Source: Diphasiastrum complanatum
Lineage: Eukaryota > Streptophyta > Lycopodiopsida > Lycopodiales > Lycopodiaceae
Length of the DNA stretch: 64,000 nt
Direction: 5' to 3'
Assembly: GCA_029204225.1 (NCBI GenBank)
Contig: CM055111.1
Span: 6,774,854 to 6,838,853, forward strand
The notes under the pieces were generated by a model. It did no database searches. It was not told where the DNA came from and saw only the letters and a program-made list of their open reading frames with translations. This document shows, piece after piece, positions 39,471-51,599 of this stretch (positions within the stretch are counted from its first letter, which is position 1; every line of letters starts with the position of its first letter). A program made the translations under genes and the position numbers.

Positions 39471-41930
39471 AAGAAATTGATTATGTTCTATTGAACATTC
39501 TTCTAAACTACTGGATTGATTCTATATTTGCCATGAGAAACACAGGCTGCTAAGGTTGTTTATGTTGGATTATTCTCCTACTAATCGACTAATCGACATT
39601 TTAATCTTCATCCAACTTTTATCCAGACCTGTAGATTTCTTCGTGTTTTTACACAGTCTGCATAACTACTCGGAAACAGTTTTCAATGTCGACATTTTCG
39701 ATTTTTTTGCCTTTCGGGATTTTCTCTCACTTCAGCTTTTTCGTAAAATGCCAGATGCTTCAAATATTAAGGAAATGACTTTAGCAAAGACCTTCACATT
39801 TTTTCACATTTTTCACATGTTCATTTCTGTAGAGTGACAATTCACCTTCAAAACAGCAGACAAACTGTTTACAACCAAAGTCATCGACTTGTATTAGTTC
39901 ATTAGCAAGTAACTTCTGAGAAGTCCTAACTGGATGGATGTCGACTCACTATGGCTCACTGGCCATTATGATTGACGACCAAATTAATTGTCCTACTATT
40001 GGACGTTGTCGCATTTTGCTTAGTATAAATAGTTGCTCATATTTCTACAATTTTAAGTTTAGATCTTAGAGAATGATTATCATCTTAGAGCATAATCAAA
40101 GATCTTAGATCAAGTATTGAAGAGTTATCATTCTCTCTCAAGCCAAAGAACTTGGACACTCTTGAGCATTCTAGCTCACTTCTTTAGAGTTGATTAGAGA
40201 TTGCTATTGCGCTTACTGCTTATCAGTAGTTGCGCTTAATTTAAACTTTTATTTAGTCGCTCATAGATAGCTTAGAGTACGCGGCTTCAATCTGCAAACT
40301 TGTTGTACTCATTTACATCTGTTTCATTTCATACTGAATCAATACTATCTTTTTATTGCATTCAGGTTTGTCTCACAATGTATGTGTTTTTGTAGTTCTT
40401 CGCGATAGATTATTTGTCTGATAATACAATGCTAAATGTTTGGTTACATAATCGTTGTAGTACTAATGATTTTAAAGTTAGTTACTATAAGATCAAACGT
40501 TGTGGTACACTGAGTTTCATTATGATTAATTTTATCGACAATTTTATCAAAAACTCGGTGGTTTTTCTAATTGATGCAGTACTTGATGGAGTTATCACTT
40601 ATAAACTACATATGAGTTAGGCATTCACCATCAAATAGCACCTACACTTAGACATCTTAGGTTGGCAGATGCAACTCGAAGAACTCTGATAGGAAAGATG
40701 TCTCAGATCATGGTGTATATCGGTGACCATAAATTTTTATTGGACTTCATCATATTAAAGACCACTAGAGAGTCAAAGAGAGTTCTAAGTCTTTAGAGTT
40801 TTTCTCTGCTCTTCATTTTTATACGCTATTTGATTGCTGAGTGCTTCTGTCTTTAACAGTTGATAGTCTCGCTTTGTCATAGTTGACATGTGTTTGATTA
40901 CTCTGGTCAGACAATACATCTAGCCTTGACACTATCGTAAGTGTTCAACCGTAAATTCGAAGTTGAAATTGTCTTCAAACTCGTCGGCTATTTAATTACT
41001 TGTGTAATTGAACTAACTGATTGTTTTGAACTTAACGGTGATCATGACATTCAGAATCACTATTTCATTTCTACTACAAAATGTTCATTTTTACACATCC
41101 TAAAAGAATCCACTGTGTTGTTGTAAATCGATATTCATTGAAGTTTGCTTATGGATACTCAAACATTGTAAATCTAAGATCAATCATTCATTTGAATGAG
41201 CGACAGTCTGTTATTGAAGATTGATTGTCGAATCTCGTTTACCTTGCTTTGAGACGTTTGCAAGTTTCTCTGTATCGGAGTTATTGATGCAACAGTGCCA
41301 TTCTTGTTTGACAAACTTTATTACGAGCACAGACCAATATATCGATCTGGTCGATAAGTCAGATGTTCTTTCCCAGTAGTGAAATATGTACGATATGAGA
41401 ATTGTTGAGATCAATAATGTTTTTGTTATTGTATGTCGAAGTCACATTTTAACTGGTGATATTGGTCGCCGATTTCATTAAATGTCTGTTGACAACCAGA
41501 ATAAGTACCAAAAACAATAAATGAACCAAAATCATCTATAATCACAACAATAAGCAATCCCTTTGGGGTTCGACTATCTTTTATGCTACATTTCCATACT
41601 TTTGAGATAAGTATAGTACGACAATTTTCCAAGGAAATGAGGGGATTCAGCTTTCTAACATGCAACATAACCCTTGTGAGGCTTGTTCTTCTTTTGTGGA
41701 CATGCAATTGTCTTTTGCATCTAGGAGAACATTTATATATTCCTCCAAAGATTCACTTGTATCACACATTTGGCATCAATGGCTTAATTTTTTTAAGATA
41801 TTCGAAGCAAAGTCATATGCTTGAACTTGTGCTAACCGTCTCTTTTGTTTGTCTGTAAGCTGTTTCTGACATAGGAAATACTTAAGGCTATGGTGACCAC
41901 TTTTGTTAGTAAACTTTGACCCACATAAGT
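39471..41930. other. Unassigned AT-rich DNA
   Basis: A TATA-like TATAAATAG lies at about 40022, followed by sequence resembling an LTR leader. Frames present are short and without recognisable motifs. Confidence 0.4.
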
Positions 41931-41934
41931 AGTG

Positions 41935-43147
41935 TCACCATTTTTTCAAGGCATGAACTATAGCCAACATATCCTTGTCATGCGTTGGATATGACAGCTC
42001 CTTTTCGGTCAACTTTCGACTTTCATAGGCAATCACACCATCCTTCTGACTCAGTATGGCTCCCAGTCCATTTCCACTTGCATCAACAGTCACCTTGAAA
42101 GGGAAACTAACGATTGTACCCAAATTGGAGCATTCACCAAAGCTTCCTTTAATTGAATGCTGCTCCTTTGAGCATCTTCACTCCATTCGAATTTTTTTTT
42201 CCTCAATAAATGCGTGACTGTGCTGCTATTTTTGAAAAGTTGAAAATAAATCATCGATAGTAGGATAAAAATCCCAAAAATCCTCTTAATTGTCACAAAG
42301 TTTTAGGGCTCTTCCAATTCTTAACCACCTCGACCTTACGTTTATCTGCCTTGTGCCATATTTAGTCACCATATGTCCCAAATACTCAATTTCTTGTTGG
42401 GCGACGAACTCACATTTTGACATCTTGGCAAACAACTTATACTCTTGTAACAATTCCAAAACCACTTCCAAATGACGGGCATGTTCTTTTAAGTTCCGGT
42501 TATAAACCAAAATGCCATCAAAGAACACCAAGATAAATTCATACAAGTATGGCCCAAAAATTCTATTCATCAATGTCTGGAACCAGTGCATTGATTAAAT
42601 TAAAAGGCATAACTTTGAATTGATAATGCCCCATGTCTGTTCGGAAAGCAGTCTTGTGTTGATCCTCCTCGCTTACTTTCATGTGATAATATTCAGAGCG
42701 AAGATTGATATTTGAAAACACTTGTGCTCCGTTAAGAGCATCCAATAAATCATTTACACGGGAAATCTGAAATCTAATTTTATTGAGTGCTCGATAATCT
42801 ATGCACATTCGAAATTTACCATCTTTTTTTTTAACAAGAAGTATAGGTGAGGTGAAGAGTGATTTTCTCAAACTAATAAACTCTTGATCAAGTAATTCTT
42901 GAACCTGTTTTTGAACTTCTTCCCTTTCCAGTTGTGATAGTCTATATGGAGGAATGTTGATTGGCTTCAAACCTGATTCTAGTTCTATGACATGGTCCAC
43001 GAATCTGGTTGGAGAATTCCCTTTTGGTAGTGTGTTTGGAGACACATCTTTAAACTTGTCCAAAACTAGTTGTACCCTTGTATTTATAGGCTTCGCAACA
43101 ACTTCTTTGATTTTACATTCATCTATTTCAACCTTCAATAAAAACAT
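41935..43147 (-). pseudogene. Ty3/gypsy pol relic: RT and RNase H
   Basis: The frame at 43147-42563 carries RT motifs: LVLDKFKDV, DHVIELESGLKPI, FTSPILLVKKKDGKFRMCIDYRALN, SNINLRSEYYHMKV and KTAFRTDMGHYQFKVMPF. A second frame (42591-42286) continues with LMNRIFGPYLYEFILVFFDGILVYN and KCEFVAQQEIEYLGHMV. The catalytic YIDD is FFDG, so the second Asp is lost. RNase H follows in a third frame (42123-41935; KVTVDASGNGLGAILSQ, AYESRKLTEKELSYPTHDKDMLA). Two frameshifts separate these blocks. Confidence 0.88.
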
Positions 43148-43373
43148 ATCTACATGCTTTCAAGATATGCATTGTTGGAGAGCTTGCGGATTCCTAGGCA
43201 ATCCTAACCCTAGTTAATAAGTGAGAGGGATTTGGCACCCTACGTGTGTAAGTTCACCCGAGGATCACATAGTTATTTGATTAGTCAAAAGTTAATAAAA
43301 GGACTTTAGACCTTTTTGCGAGAATTAAATGTTGCAAGGCCTAATAGTCAAGTAATTGAATAAAACGGATTTC

Positions 43374-43421
43374 CCTCAAATTTCAAATTTCAAATTTCAA
43401 ATTTCAAATTTCAAATTTCAG
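43374..43421. repeat. (CAAATTT)n heptamer repeat, 6 copies
   Basis: Six tandem CAAATTT units with no change, between 43376 and 43420. Confidence 0.93.
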
Positions 43422-43658
43422 ATAATAAGATAGTTGGAAATGCTCGATAGGATTTGAGGCCAAAGCCCTAAAATTCACTATATATAGTGATACTTTGTGA
43501 TTGATTTGACATGTTCATTTCAGTAAAGCAGGTTGAACATCTTTCGAATTGAAATTGGATGTTCTTGCTCTTCTTTCCTTGCTTCATCTCTCATGCTTTA
43601 TTTGGATCTTTATGTTTATTGGATTTGACACTTGTTGAGATTTATCTTTATTATACTT

Positions 43659-43695
43659 TGTGTGTGTGTGTGTGTGTGCGTGTGTGTGTGTGTGT

Positions 43696-43781
<86 letters not shown>

Positions 43782-43785
43782 GAGA
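43659..43785. repeat. Compound (GT)n(GA)n microsatellite
   Basis: GT run to about 43731 with two substitutions, then GA run to 43785. Confidence 0.97.
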
Positions 43786-44099
43786 AACAAGCTTTATCTT
43801 TGATAGATTAGTGTTAATGGATCATAGTGTAAATCATAGTGTTAATTGTGGAATCATAACCATGTGCTTGAATCTGAACTATGCTATTGCTTTCATGGGG
43901 ACGAATCTTCGCGTGACAACAAGATAATCCTCTTCATCTCTTGATGCTTGATTGGGTTTGGATCTAGGTTTGAAGGTGGATAGGAAATACCCGCTACAAC
44001 GTCGAGCTTGTGCGTTGGTAATCAAGCATATATAGGAAGATGATTCTTCTTTCCTGCAATTATGAATTTCAAAAATTCATCCTAATTGTTCAAAATGCA

Positions 44100-45480
44100 T
44101 TATTCTCTGCTCAAAATTAAAAGTAACATCACCCAATGTTTATAACCACTCGGCACCCAATACCATGTCAATATGACCCATGTCAACCACATGGAAATTT
44201 TATTTAAACTCATAGTTACCCATTTGAATCTTGGACTTTGTTATGATTTAATCACGATTGATGAAATTCCCATCAACAGTCTATACTCGCAATGCCTTCG
44301 AAGTCTTCACAGTCACTAATACTCCCACTATCAATTAAAATATAGATTTCTCTACCATTAATTTTTGCTTTAACATGAAAAGTCCTAGCAGAATGAAAAC
44401 CATTAAATGCATTTAAGGACATGAACATAAAGTGATGCATTCAAGTCTTTACTATTAGCACATTTTTGTCATCCCCCATTCTCAATCTCCAACTCTTCAT
44501 CATCATGATTTACATTGACGTTCATGCAACATTTGAAGGTCATTCTGACTCAGCAGATTTTCAACTTCTTTATCACCTGATTGATTTCTCCCATTGAAAT
44601 TTCCGGTCATAGCTATTAACCGGGCCTCCTGTTCATGAAATTTGCACACTTTCCAATAATCTGTCATATTTCTCTCGACATTTGTAGCAGAGCCTCAACG
44701 CTTGGAGTTTCCTCACTTGATCATCTTACAACCTCAGATTTGGTTTTGGCTTTTGATTTCTTGTCATTGTAGACATCGTGCCTTTCCCAGCAACTTTAGT
44801 ACCAGGTTTATCACCAACCTTGATCGTTGGATAATGCACAATAGTATTGGAATTATTATTATTTTTGTTATACCTAAAAGCTCCAATTGAAACGTTTGGC
44901 TTGAAAAATTGAAAGGTGCCAGATTGAGACTTTGGAGCCGCAGACGTGTTATAAGATGTGTTGATTGTAGTAATCCCTTGTTTATGGAATTGTTTAGATG
45001 TTGAAGAATATTTTTGTTCATGAATCAAAGCTAATTGCATGGCTGACTCTAAAGTTCTACATCTGACTGCTTCTACATCAGTTCCAATTTGTGATTGTAA
45101 TCCATGGATATATCGATGTAAATGTGCACTCTCATCCAATTTAAGATCTTGAGTGTCAATTGCCAAAATTCATTATTATAATTTTGGATTGAGCCATTTT
45201 GCCGAACTAAGCACCAACGTTGGAAGAACATTTTCTCCTAAAATGGATTCAAGAAGACCTTAGTACATAATTGCTTGAACTGCAAGTAAACCACCAATTG
45301 AACATGTGGTTCAGCCTCGACTTTTTTCCACCAAACATAAGCTGGACCTTTGAAGTGTAGCGAAGCATGAGCAATCTTCGCTTCATCAGTCCTTAAAAAA
45401 TTGAAAATATTTATCCAATTTGTGTAACCATTCCTCCACATCTATATTATTTGTGTTGACACTGAAATTTGGCATAAAAT
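44100..45480 (-). pseudogene. Ty3/gypsy gag and protease, 5' part of the same relic
   Basis: Minus strand. The frame at 45441-45238 has the Retrotrans_gag core (FNFLRTDEAKIAHASLHFKGPAYVWW). The frame at 45166-44726 has the gag C-terminal part (ESAHLHRYIHGLQSQIG, TLESAMQLALIHEQKY). A decayed zinc knuckle (CYKCREKYD) lies near 44685. The retroviral-type protease motif YILIDSGS is near 44355-44330. The order gag-protease-(insertion)-RT-RNase H fits one gypsy copy. Confidence 0.82.
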
Positions 45481-46640
45481 TTTTATCCTTAAAATCATTA
45501 TCATCCCTTGTTGCGCTGGCGCCTCAAAGGGCGTTGGGACTTGAGCGGTTTCCCCAAGACACACTTATGTCTAACATTCATCCGCCATGAACTCACTAAA
45601 AAGCCAATTTAGAAAACACAACAAGCCTAACCATTCAAACTTAGAAAAACTGGAATCCCAACCAACTCAGAATCCGTCCCCAAAAGGTACCCAAAAGGAA
45701 AGACAAGTCACACATGAAATCCCAAGGCATAGTGGTTGCCAAACTGACCAATGGTCATAGCTGCGAGCCACACGTCGATGGTGTTTTTGATGCGCTCATG
45801 GGCTAATTTTACATAGGACATGACACACCATGAGCCACGTTACCAGTTATGGTTGTAATCTCTGAACAACAAACCAGAGTCTAGACTTTAAAAAAGACAG
45901 ACACCATGCATCAATGGACAATGAATAGTGAACTATATGTATTCACCAGCAATCTAATATCTATGGAAAACATTGTAGACATTAGATATTTTTAGTGCTA
46001 TCCAAAAAGATTTGCAAAATTTTTTCCCACCCAATTCTTTCGAGAAGGACCCAGTTCTGAACAACGATTCATGCAAATTCACATGGTTCAGAACCGCGTG
46101 ATTCTGTTCTTTAGAGATAGACCCAGTTCTGAGCAATGATTCATGCAAATTCATATGGTTCAGAACTGCCCAATTATGAACCCCACTAATTGGTAGTACA
46201 TATATCCTACTTGGAAATTTTTTAAACTAATAGAAGTTCCTCTCCTTTGAGCTAGTCCACAATAATCTTGTAGATAAATTAACTTTTATCCTAACTGCAA
46301 AACCTGAACATTTTTGCACATTGCCATGATCTGACAAGTGCTTCCAGGAAAGCTGGGTCCCTGTATGCTGTACTTCCAGACAAGGTCCAACTGTCAACAT
46401 TTATACAACCATTCCTAGAAACTCCCGCAAAACTTTGGGCCAACTTGAAAGACTTAAGCTCTAAGCAAGAACAGACACTCAGAGCCTTGCAGCTGAACGA
46501 GAAAAGTGCCTCTGCCTGCAGCCTATCAACAACATATGCAGTCAATAGGCTGCAAACCATCTTGGCTTGGAACAGACTACAGACTGTTTCAAGTAAGCCT
46601 AGGAGTGATGTGCCTATATTCTGGAAAAATAATATAAATA
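45481..46640. other. Intergenic DNA 3' of the plastid transporter gene
   Basis: Apart from the duplication at 46050 I see nothing coding. It probably includes the transporter's 3' UTR near 46640. Confidence 0.4.
46050..46180. repeat. 82-bp direct duplication with internal hairpin arms
   Basis: CCAGTTCTGA-CAA-GATTCATGCAAATTC occurs at 46051 and 46133. Each copy carries the inverted pair GTTCTGA(A/G)C ... GTTCAGAAC, about 33 bases apart. Confidence 0.85.
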
Positions 46641-46655
46641 ACATGGATAATGTAC

Positions 46656-49600
46656 TTATTTTGCTGGTGTAGACTCTGAGATGACTGAGTCTGCATCTCC
46701 TCCCAAAGACTGTTCACTTAATGAACCATCTCCATTGTTGGCACCTATGTCATCTCCTGCTTGCGTCTCTTGCATCAAAGGGGTTCGAGACATGGTTGGA
46801 CTATCAAGTACTGGGACATAACGGCCCTCAACAAAGCCTTGCTCAGTCAGAACACTTACAAAGCGATAAGCTATCTGCATTCAAACCCACAGTAATTTTT
46901 TGGCTCAGAAACATTGTAGCAAAATATATAGACATTACTAGGTAATCAAGGAATGAGTTCAGCAAATAGTTCATTATACATCTAGTTTTAACTGATTTGC
47001 ATCAAACACATCCGATGGTTGCAGTGGGAGGAGTAGCAAATCACCTCTCTTTTTCGTGGAAACTTGTTGAGTACAGCAGAAGAAATAGCTGACAGCTTTC
47101 CTTCTAGCAGCTTGCTTTTCAGATCTTTCTGAACAAGTGGTGTGAACTGTTGATCAAGCGATCGAGCAGCATTCAGCCACGCAAGAACAATAACCAGCAG
47201 AATAACTCCCAGGTAAGGTGTTGAATTGGCAAGAGATCCAAAACCCAAGATAAGTACTTGCTGAATGAGCGCCCCTCCAGATTTGCCCAATGGGTTGCAA
47301 ACAACATCAATTGCAGCTTTGCCTTTGACCTGCATTTTCACACCTATGATAATTTTACGTAAAGCACTTTGTAGGCTTTTCCAAAAAATAGAGCATACAA
47401 TTTCCTCAAAGCCTACGACTATGATTTAGTAAACAAGCCATGAGAAGGAAGAAGAAACTAGGGTTCTGAAACTTCAAGTTTACTGCCTATGATCTTTGCG
47501 GGTAGATTCATCGCAAGAAAGTTAAGCAGACCTTTGTATCTTCGTCCAAAGGAATGAAAGCCATTTCCTTACAGGGATCAAACAAGCTATATTTAGCACT
47601 CTTGCTAAAGATGTTCTGAAGAGCTCCAATATAAACAGCAGCCAAAAGAGGTGTAAGCCCCACACTTGCGAGAGCTGGGATCAGAGGCTCGCTAAAAAGG
47701 ACTAATGCAAAGAAAGCCACTCCAGTTATAAGGAGAACAGTTGGGGTTACAGTTGCTGCTACTCCCCAGCCATATTTGCGGAAAATAACTCGACTAAGGA
47801 GCATCATAATGAAAGTAGCCACTCCAGTATAAGTTGAAAAGTCTCCCATAAATGCAGAATACTCATTGGGACTTGGAAACTGCAAAATAAGAGAGGAAGG
47901 TCAGACTCTACAGTGCTGAAACTACATACATTGCCCTTTATCAAAAGTCCTTAGTTTGACATAGTCAATGTCACATACATTCTAAATTCACTGCAATTAA
48001 CAAACAAAAGAAAGATATGTCTTGTAACCTCACCTGTGCTTTCAATTTTCCCTTCCAGGTAACTTCAACAAGGTTTATGCTGATGCCATAAGCAACCACC
48101 AAGGTAGCAAGATCACGAATATACCTTGAACTTAATAAAAATTTTGCACTTTCAACCATGCTAAGCTTAGGTTTCTCCTTCTGCATAGGTACAGAATCCA
48201 CTAAATGAATAACTCCAACATCAACATACTCTGACTCAATGTAACAGGTCGATTGCATACAAGCTAGAAACAAAAATCCTTTATACATAATGATAAATAT
48301 TTGAAGATTGAATCTGAAAGACCATCTGTTTTATGAAATTTGCAGATTGCAGTGCTAAACTAGATAGTGGAGAGGAGGACCCTGGCCTCAAAATCCTATT
48401 GGCCCATTTCTACCTCCCTAACTATTTAAGATGACCCAATGTATGCCTTACCTTCTTCCTCGCCTCAGCTTTTGGAAGATTTGGATCTCTAAGCACGAAT
48501 TTGTTCACCCACCAGTACACTCCACAAATAACAAAGCCAAGTGAAACTACCAGACCCATCATGCCTTTCAAAGACATTTCCCATCCATCAACACCAGGAC
48601 CTAATTGAGCACGAAGCTTCGAAAAATACTTCACAGTGCGCCCAGAGAAGACTAGAGCAACATTTGCCCCAAGACCGAATAATGGATAGAATTGCTTTGC
48701 TTCCTCCACTGTGGTAATCTGTGATGGCTCAAGCACGTACTTGATGTCAAAATTTGTGAGGAAACAAATATGAAACATGAACTGCTTTCCGTAGATAAAA
48801 ACTCACAGTGGTAACATGCATCAAAAGGTGTATCCTCTCTGCAACTTAATCTCTCTAAACCAGTTCTATTTAAAATAGTCTGAACAGTCAACAGACATCC
48901 TGCTGCTTGAAGATCTCAATTTTACCAACTGCAAGCTGCAACAGATTAAAAATTGTTTTGCAAAGAGTAAAATCTAAAAAAGGGTAATTTTTTAAACCCT
49001 TTCCAAAGATACAGTGAAAAAATATATGCAAATGGTCATCAAGCACAAAAACCTATAAAAGATAACTGACAGTTGCAACGTTACAAAAAGCATTAATCCA
49101 GTACCTGCAATAGAAACGTCTCAATTGATAAGGACAAATCTGAGAAATATTGGATAGCATTATAAGACTAGCATAAACATGAAAGCAAGCAATGCGTCTG
49201 AATCATCTTGGCAAGACAAACCACTGTGCAAAGGTTTGTACACAGAGCTTAATCATGACCCATAAGAACATTGCGAAACCTACGAAGTAGCTCTAATAAA
49301 GAAATTCTGCTTAAAAACTGCAGCCACGATGGAACTACACTTAAATCTACAGAGTGCAGACCTGATTTGCAAACCCCCAGAAAAGCACAGAGACCACGAC
49401 GCTTCCCCACAGCTCCGCCATTACATAAAATAGCACAAACGTCCATATTCGGAAAATAGCAATCGGACCAAGGAATCTTGGCCCTAGAGTCTGCAGAAGA
49501 CTGTCTGCCAAGGCTATAGGATGTAAAACATCTCTGAGTGGATACAGGACGAATGCGAATGTGCCAAAGAAGGCGATAAAAGGCAAAATGCAAGCATAAA

Positions 49601-50246
49601 AAAGGGCCTCTCTCGAAAGCACATTAGAAAGCTTGGTATAGATAACCATGAAACCAATGGCCATGGGAAGGTTCACCCAGGTTTTCAAGAATGGAATGAT
49701 TTCAGCGCTGCTTCCCTTGGCTGTAACCACCAGCACATCCTTGGTATCCCTCAAAATCGTGTAATTGAAGAGAATACAAAAGAACATAAGGCCCAAAGGT
49801 AAAACTTTCTTCAAAGTTATCACCTCAACTCCAAAAAATTTCTTGGATTTTGATGATGGAAACGCATCGGATGGGCCACTTGGTGCAGAAGTTACAGCAG
49901 CCTCTGCTCGCACTGTTGATCTCTTCACAGAAGTCCGCAGCCTTGCTCCAGGATGGTGAATCCAATCTGTTCTCAACAGTCCACTAACCCAAGAATCCCC
50001 AAAAACATCTTTGATTCTCTTGGCTGCAGGTCTTTTGAGGGCAGACGGAAATAACTTAGATACAGTGGAAATAGCTGCAACTGGTTTGAACCCTCTGCGT
50101 TTGCTAACCGACACCGAAAAATTCCGTTGTGAGGAGCATCCACAGGCTTGCTTTGAAAAGGCGCAAGCCCCACCGATTACAGCATCCGCTGAAAGAGTTG
50201 GCCCGCTCGCCATGCTCTGCATAGCCATTGAATTTGGGCAGCACAA
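46656..50246 (-). CDS. NTT: Plastid ATP/ADP translocase (nucleotide transporter, NTT/AATP family), 6 exons
   Basis: Exons (minus strand): 50246-49362, 48718-48452, 48180-48034, 47879-47532, 47329-47045, 46874-46656. All introns are GT-AG and all junctions fall between codons, giving 716 residues. These proteins sit in the plastid inner envelope and exchange cytosolic ATP for stromal ADP. The first 140 or so residues are Ser/Arg/Ala-rich and poor in acids, a transit peptide with a VRA-EA cleavage-like site near residue 112. The membrane core is highly conserved: PLGLMFFCILFNYTILRDTK, FLGPIAIFRIWTFVLFYVMA, FGLGANVALVFSGRTVKYFS, YGISINLVEVTWKGKLK, NIFSKSAKYSLFDPCKEMA, KGKAAIDVVCNPLGKSGG. The tail is acidic. 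Met1, Met7, Met9 and Met12 are all possible starts; the longest is given. No break is seen, so it is likely functional. Confidence 0.95.
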
Positions 50247-50560
50247 GTCGTAAGAAGGATATCAGACTCAACTTTGAGCTCAAGCAGCAATCCGCTGCAA
50301 CTGCTTCCACTGCCTATGCCCGCCTTGATCAACACCGCTTCATTTCCATCATTTCCGAGATCGGCTTACTTCAAGACCCAAACAACAGCAACAACAACAA
50401 CTAAACGATAAGCTGATTAAGCAGTGACATTTCAAGTAGCCACACAAGGATCGAGCAAGCAAATCACTATTGCAAAAACTTATTTCCTGTGCAGAAAACG
50501 AAAAAACGGCTCAATAACCCCAAGGAAAAGCTGGCTGAATCAAATGCAAACACAGCAGCA
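50247..50560 (-). promoter_or_regulatory. 5' flank of the plastid transporter gene
   Basis: Probable 5' UTR and proximal promoter. Further up, the minus strand has CCATTGG (about 50592) and CAATATAG. At 50670-50720 there is a pyrimidine-rich patch (CTCTCTCTCGCCCCCG...), typical of plant core promoters but here on the plus strand. No clear TATA box decides the start. Confidence 0.3.
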
Positions 50561-50899
50561 TCATGGATAGCAATCTGATCAATGAACTAACCAATGGAGT
50601 GTTCTATATTGCAATAGATACCACGATCCTTCACCGTCTGCACTCGCCTCCTCGCAAGCTACGGCTATGGCGTCTCTCTCTCGCCCCCGTCTCTCTCCCT
50701 CTCGCTGGCTCGCTGGGGTGGTTGCTCTCCTCTGAGCTGGCTAGGTACACGAGACATTCTACGCCCTGCCACTTGGATGTCAGCCACGAGTTACACCAGC
50801 CACGTGGACAATTTAGGGCAGTTAGATTTTTAAAGCTTCCCAGAATCTGAATGAGTATAGGAGAATCCAACGGTGGCGCACTCAAAAGCTCAGTGTGCC

Positions 50900-51310
50900 A
50901 TTAGGATATCTATCCATTCTTTTCCTATTCCCACGATGGAGATCCGGAACCTAGCCTAAGGTCTGGAACCGGGCCTATTTATCAGGTTTGGCAAGAGTCT
51001 ATGACTGCCTAGAGACTAGGCCCAATGTTGTTTTAAGACTTGCGTGCCTCAAGTAGAGAACCAACTTCATCAATTCAAGGTCAAGAGGAAACTATTCATA
51101 TTCTAAGGATTTTAGCGGCTGCCCGAGGTTGAGAGCCCGAGGGCACTGTCGTACCAGGCGGAGGGCCCAAGGCCCCATTGCTCCTTTCTGTGTGTAATGC
51201 GGAGGCGCGAAGTTTTTTGTCTTTTTGCATTTTGATGGATTTTTTCACGTTTTTTGCGAGATTAATTTCTTGACGTTTTTACAAGTTTATTATCGACTTT
51301 TTTTTTTCAG
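50900..51310. other. Unassigned intergenic DNA
   Basis: Moderately GC-rich (51110-51200 reads GAGGTTGAGAGCCCGAGGGC) but no open frame of note. Confidence 0.35.
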
Positions 51311-51480
51311 ACAAACTGTTCATGTGGATAGCCCAATGATGGGCTGCCACATGGCACTGCAAATTTTGCTGGAATGTGGCAACTGTTGTCGTTGGTTGTC
51401 CACATGAACAGTTTCTACGTGGCAACTGCTGCCATTGGCTGTCCACATGAACATTCCATTGTCGACATGAACATTCCATC
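51311..51480. repeat. Inverted and direct repeats of TGTCCACATGAACA
   Basis: AAACTGTTCATGTGGATA at 51312-51329 is inverted at about 51399-51416 (TGTCCACATGAACAGTTT). Further direct copies of (C/G)ACATGAACA lie near 51440 and 51465. The arms could fold into a hairpin. Confidence 0.8.
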
Positions 51481-51599
51481 GAAATTTTCATTCTTGTGGG
51501 TTAATTTTTTATTAGTTGTCCACTTGAGAATTGTGGGAAGAAGGCTCACAAAAAAATTGCTTCTAAATTTGCATGAAAATCATGCTTTTGGAGGTGATC

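Larger units (their letters stand above)
43148..44045. repeat. LTR-like insertion splitting the gypsy relic
   Basis: Foreign sequence between the gypsy protease region (44300 and beyond) and RT (below 43147). It begins near TGTTGGAGAGC (43173) and includes GGCACCCTACGTGTGTAAG, a 7-bp repeat, a TATATATAG motif near 43484 and a compound microsatellite. A related stretch occurs at 62378 (GGCATCCTATGTGTGTGAG). Ends and target duplication not fixed. Confidence 0.45.

Noticed and set aside
50104-50310. Alternative start frame MEAVAADCC... upstream of the transporter
   Set aside because: It is in a different frame from the conserved transporter core and would need an extra splice for which I see no support.
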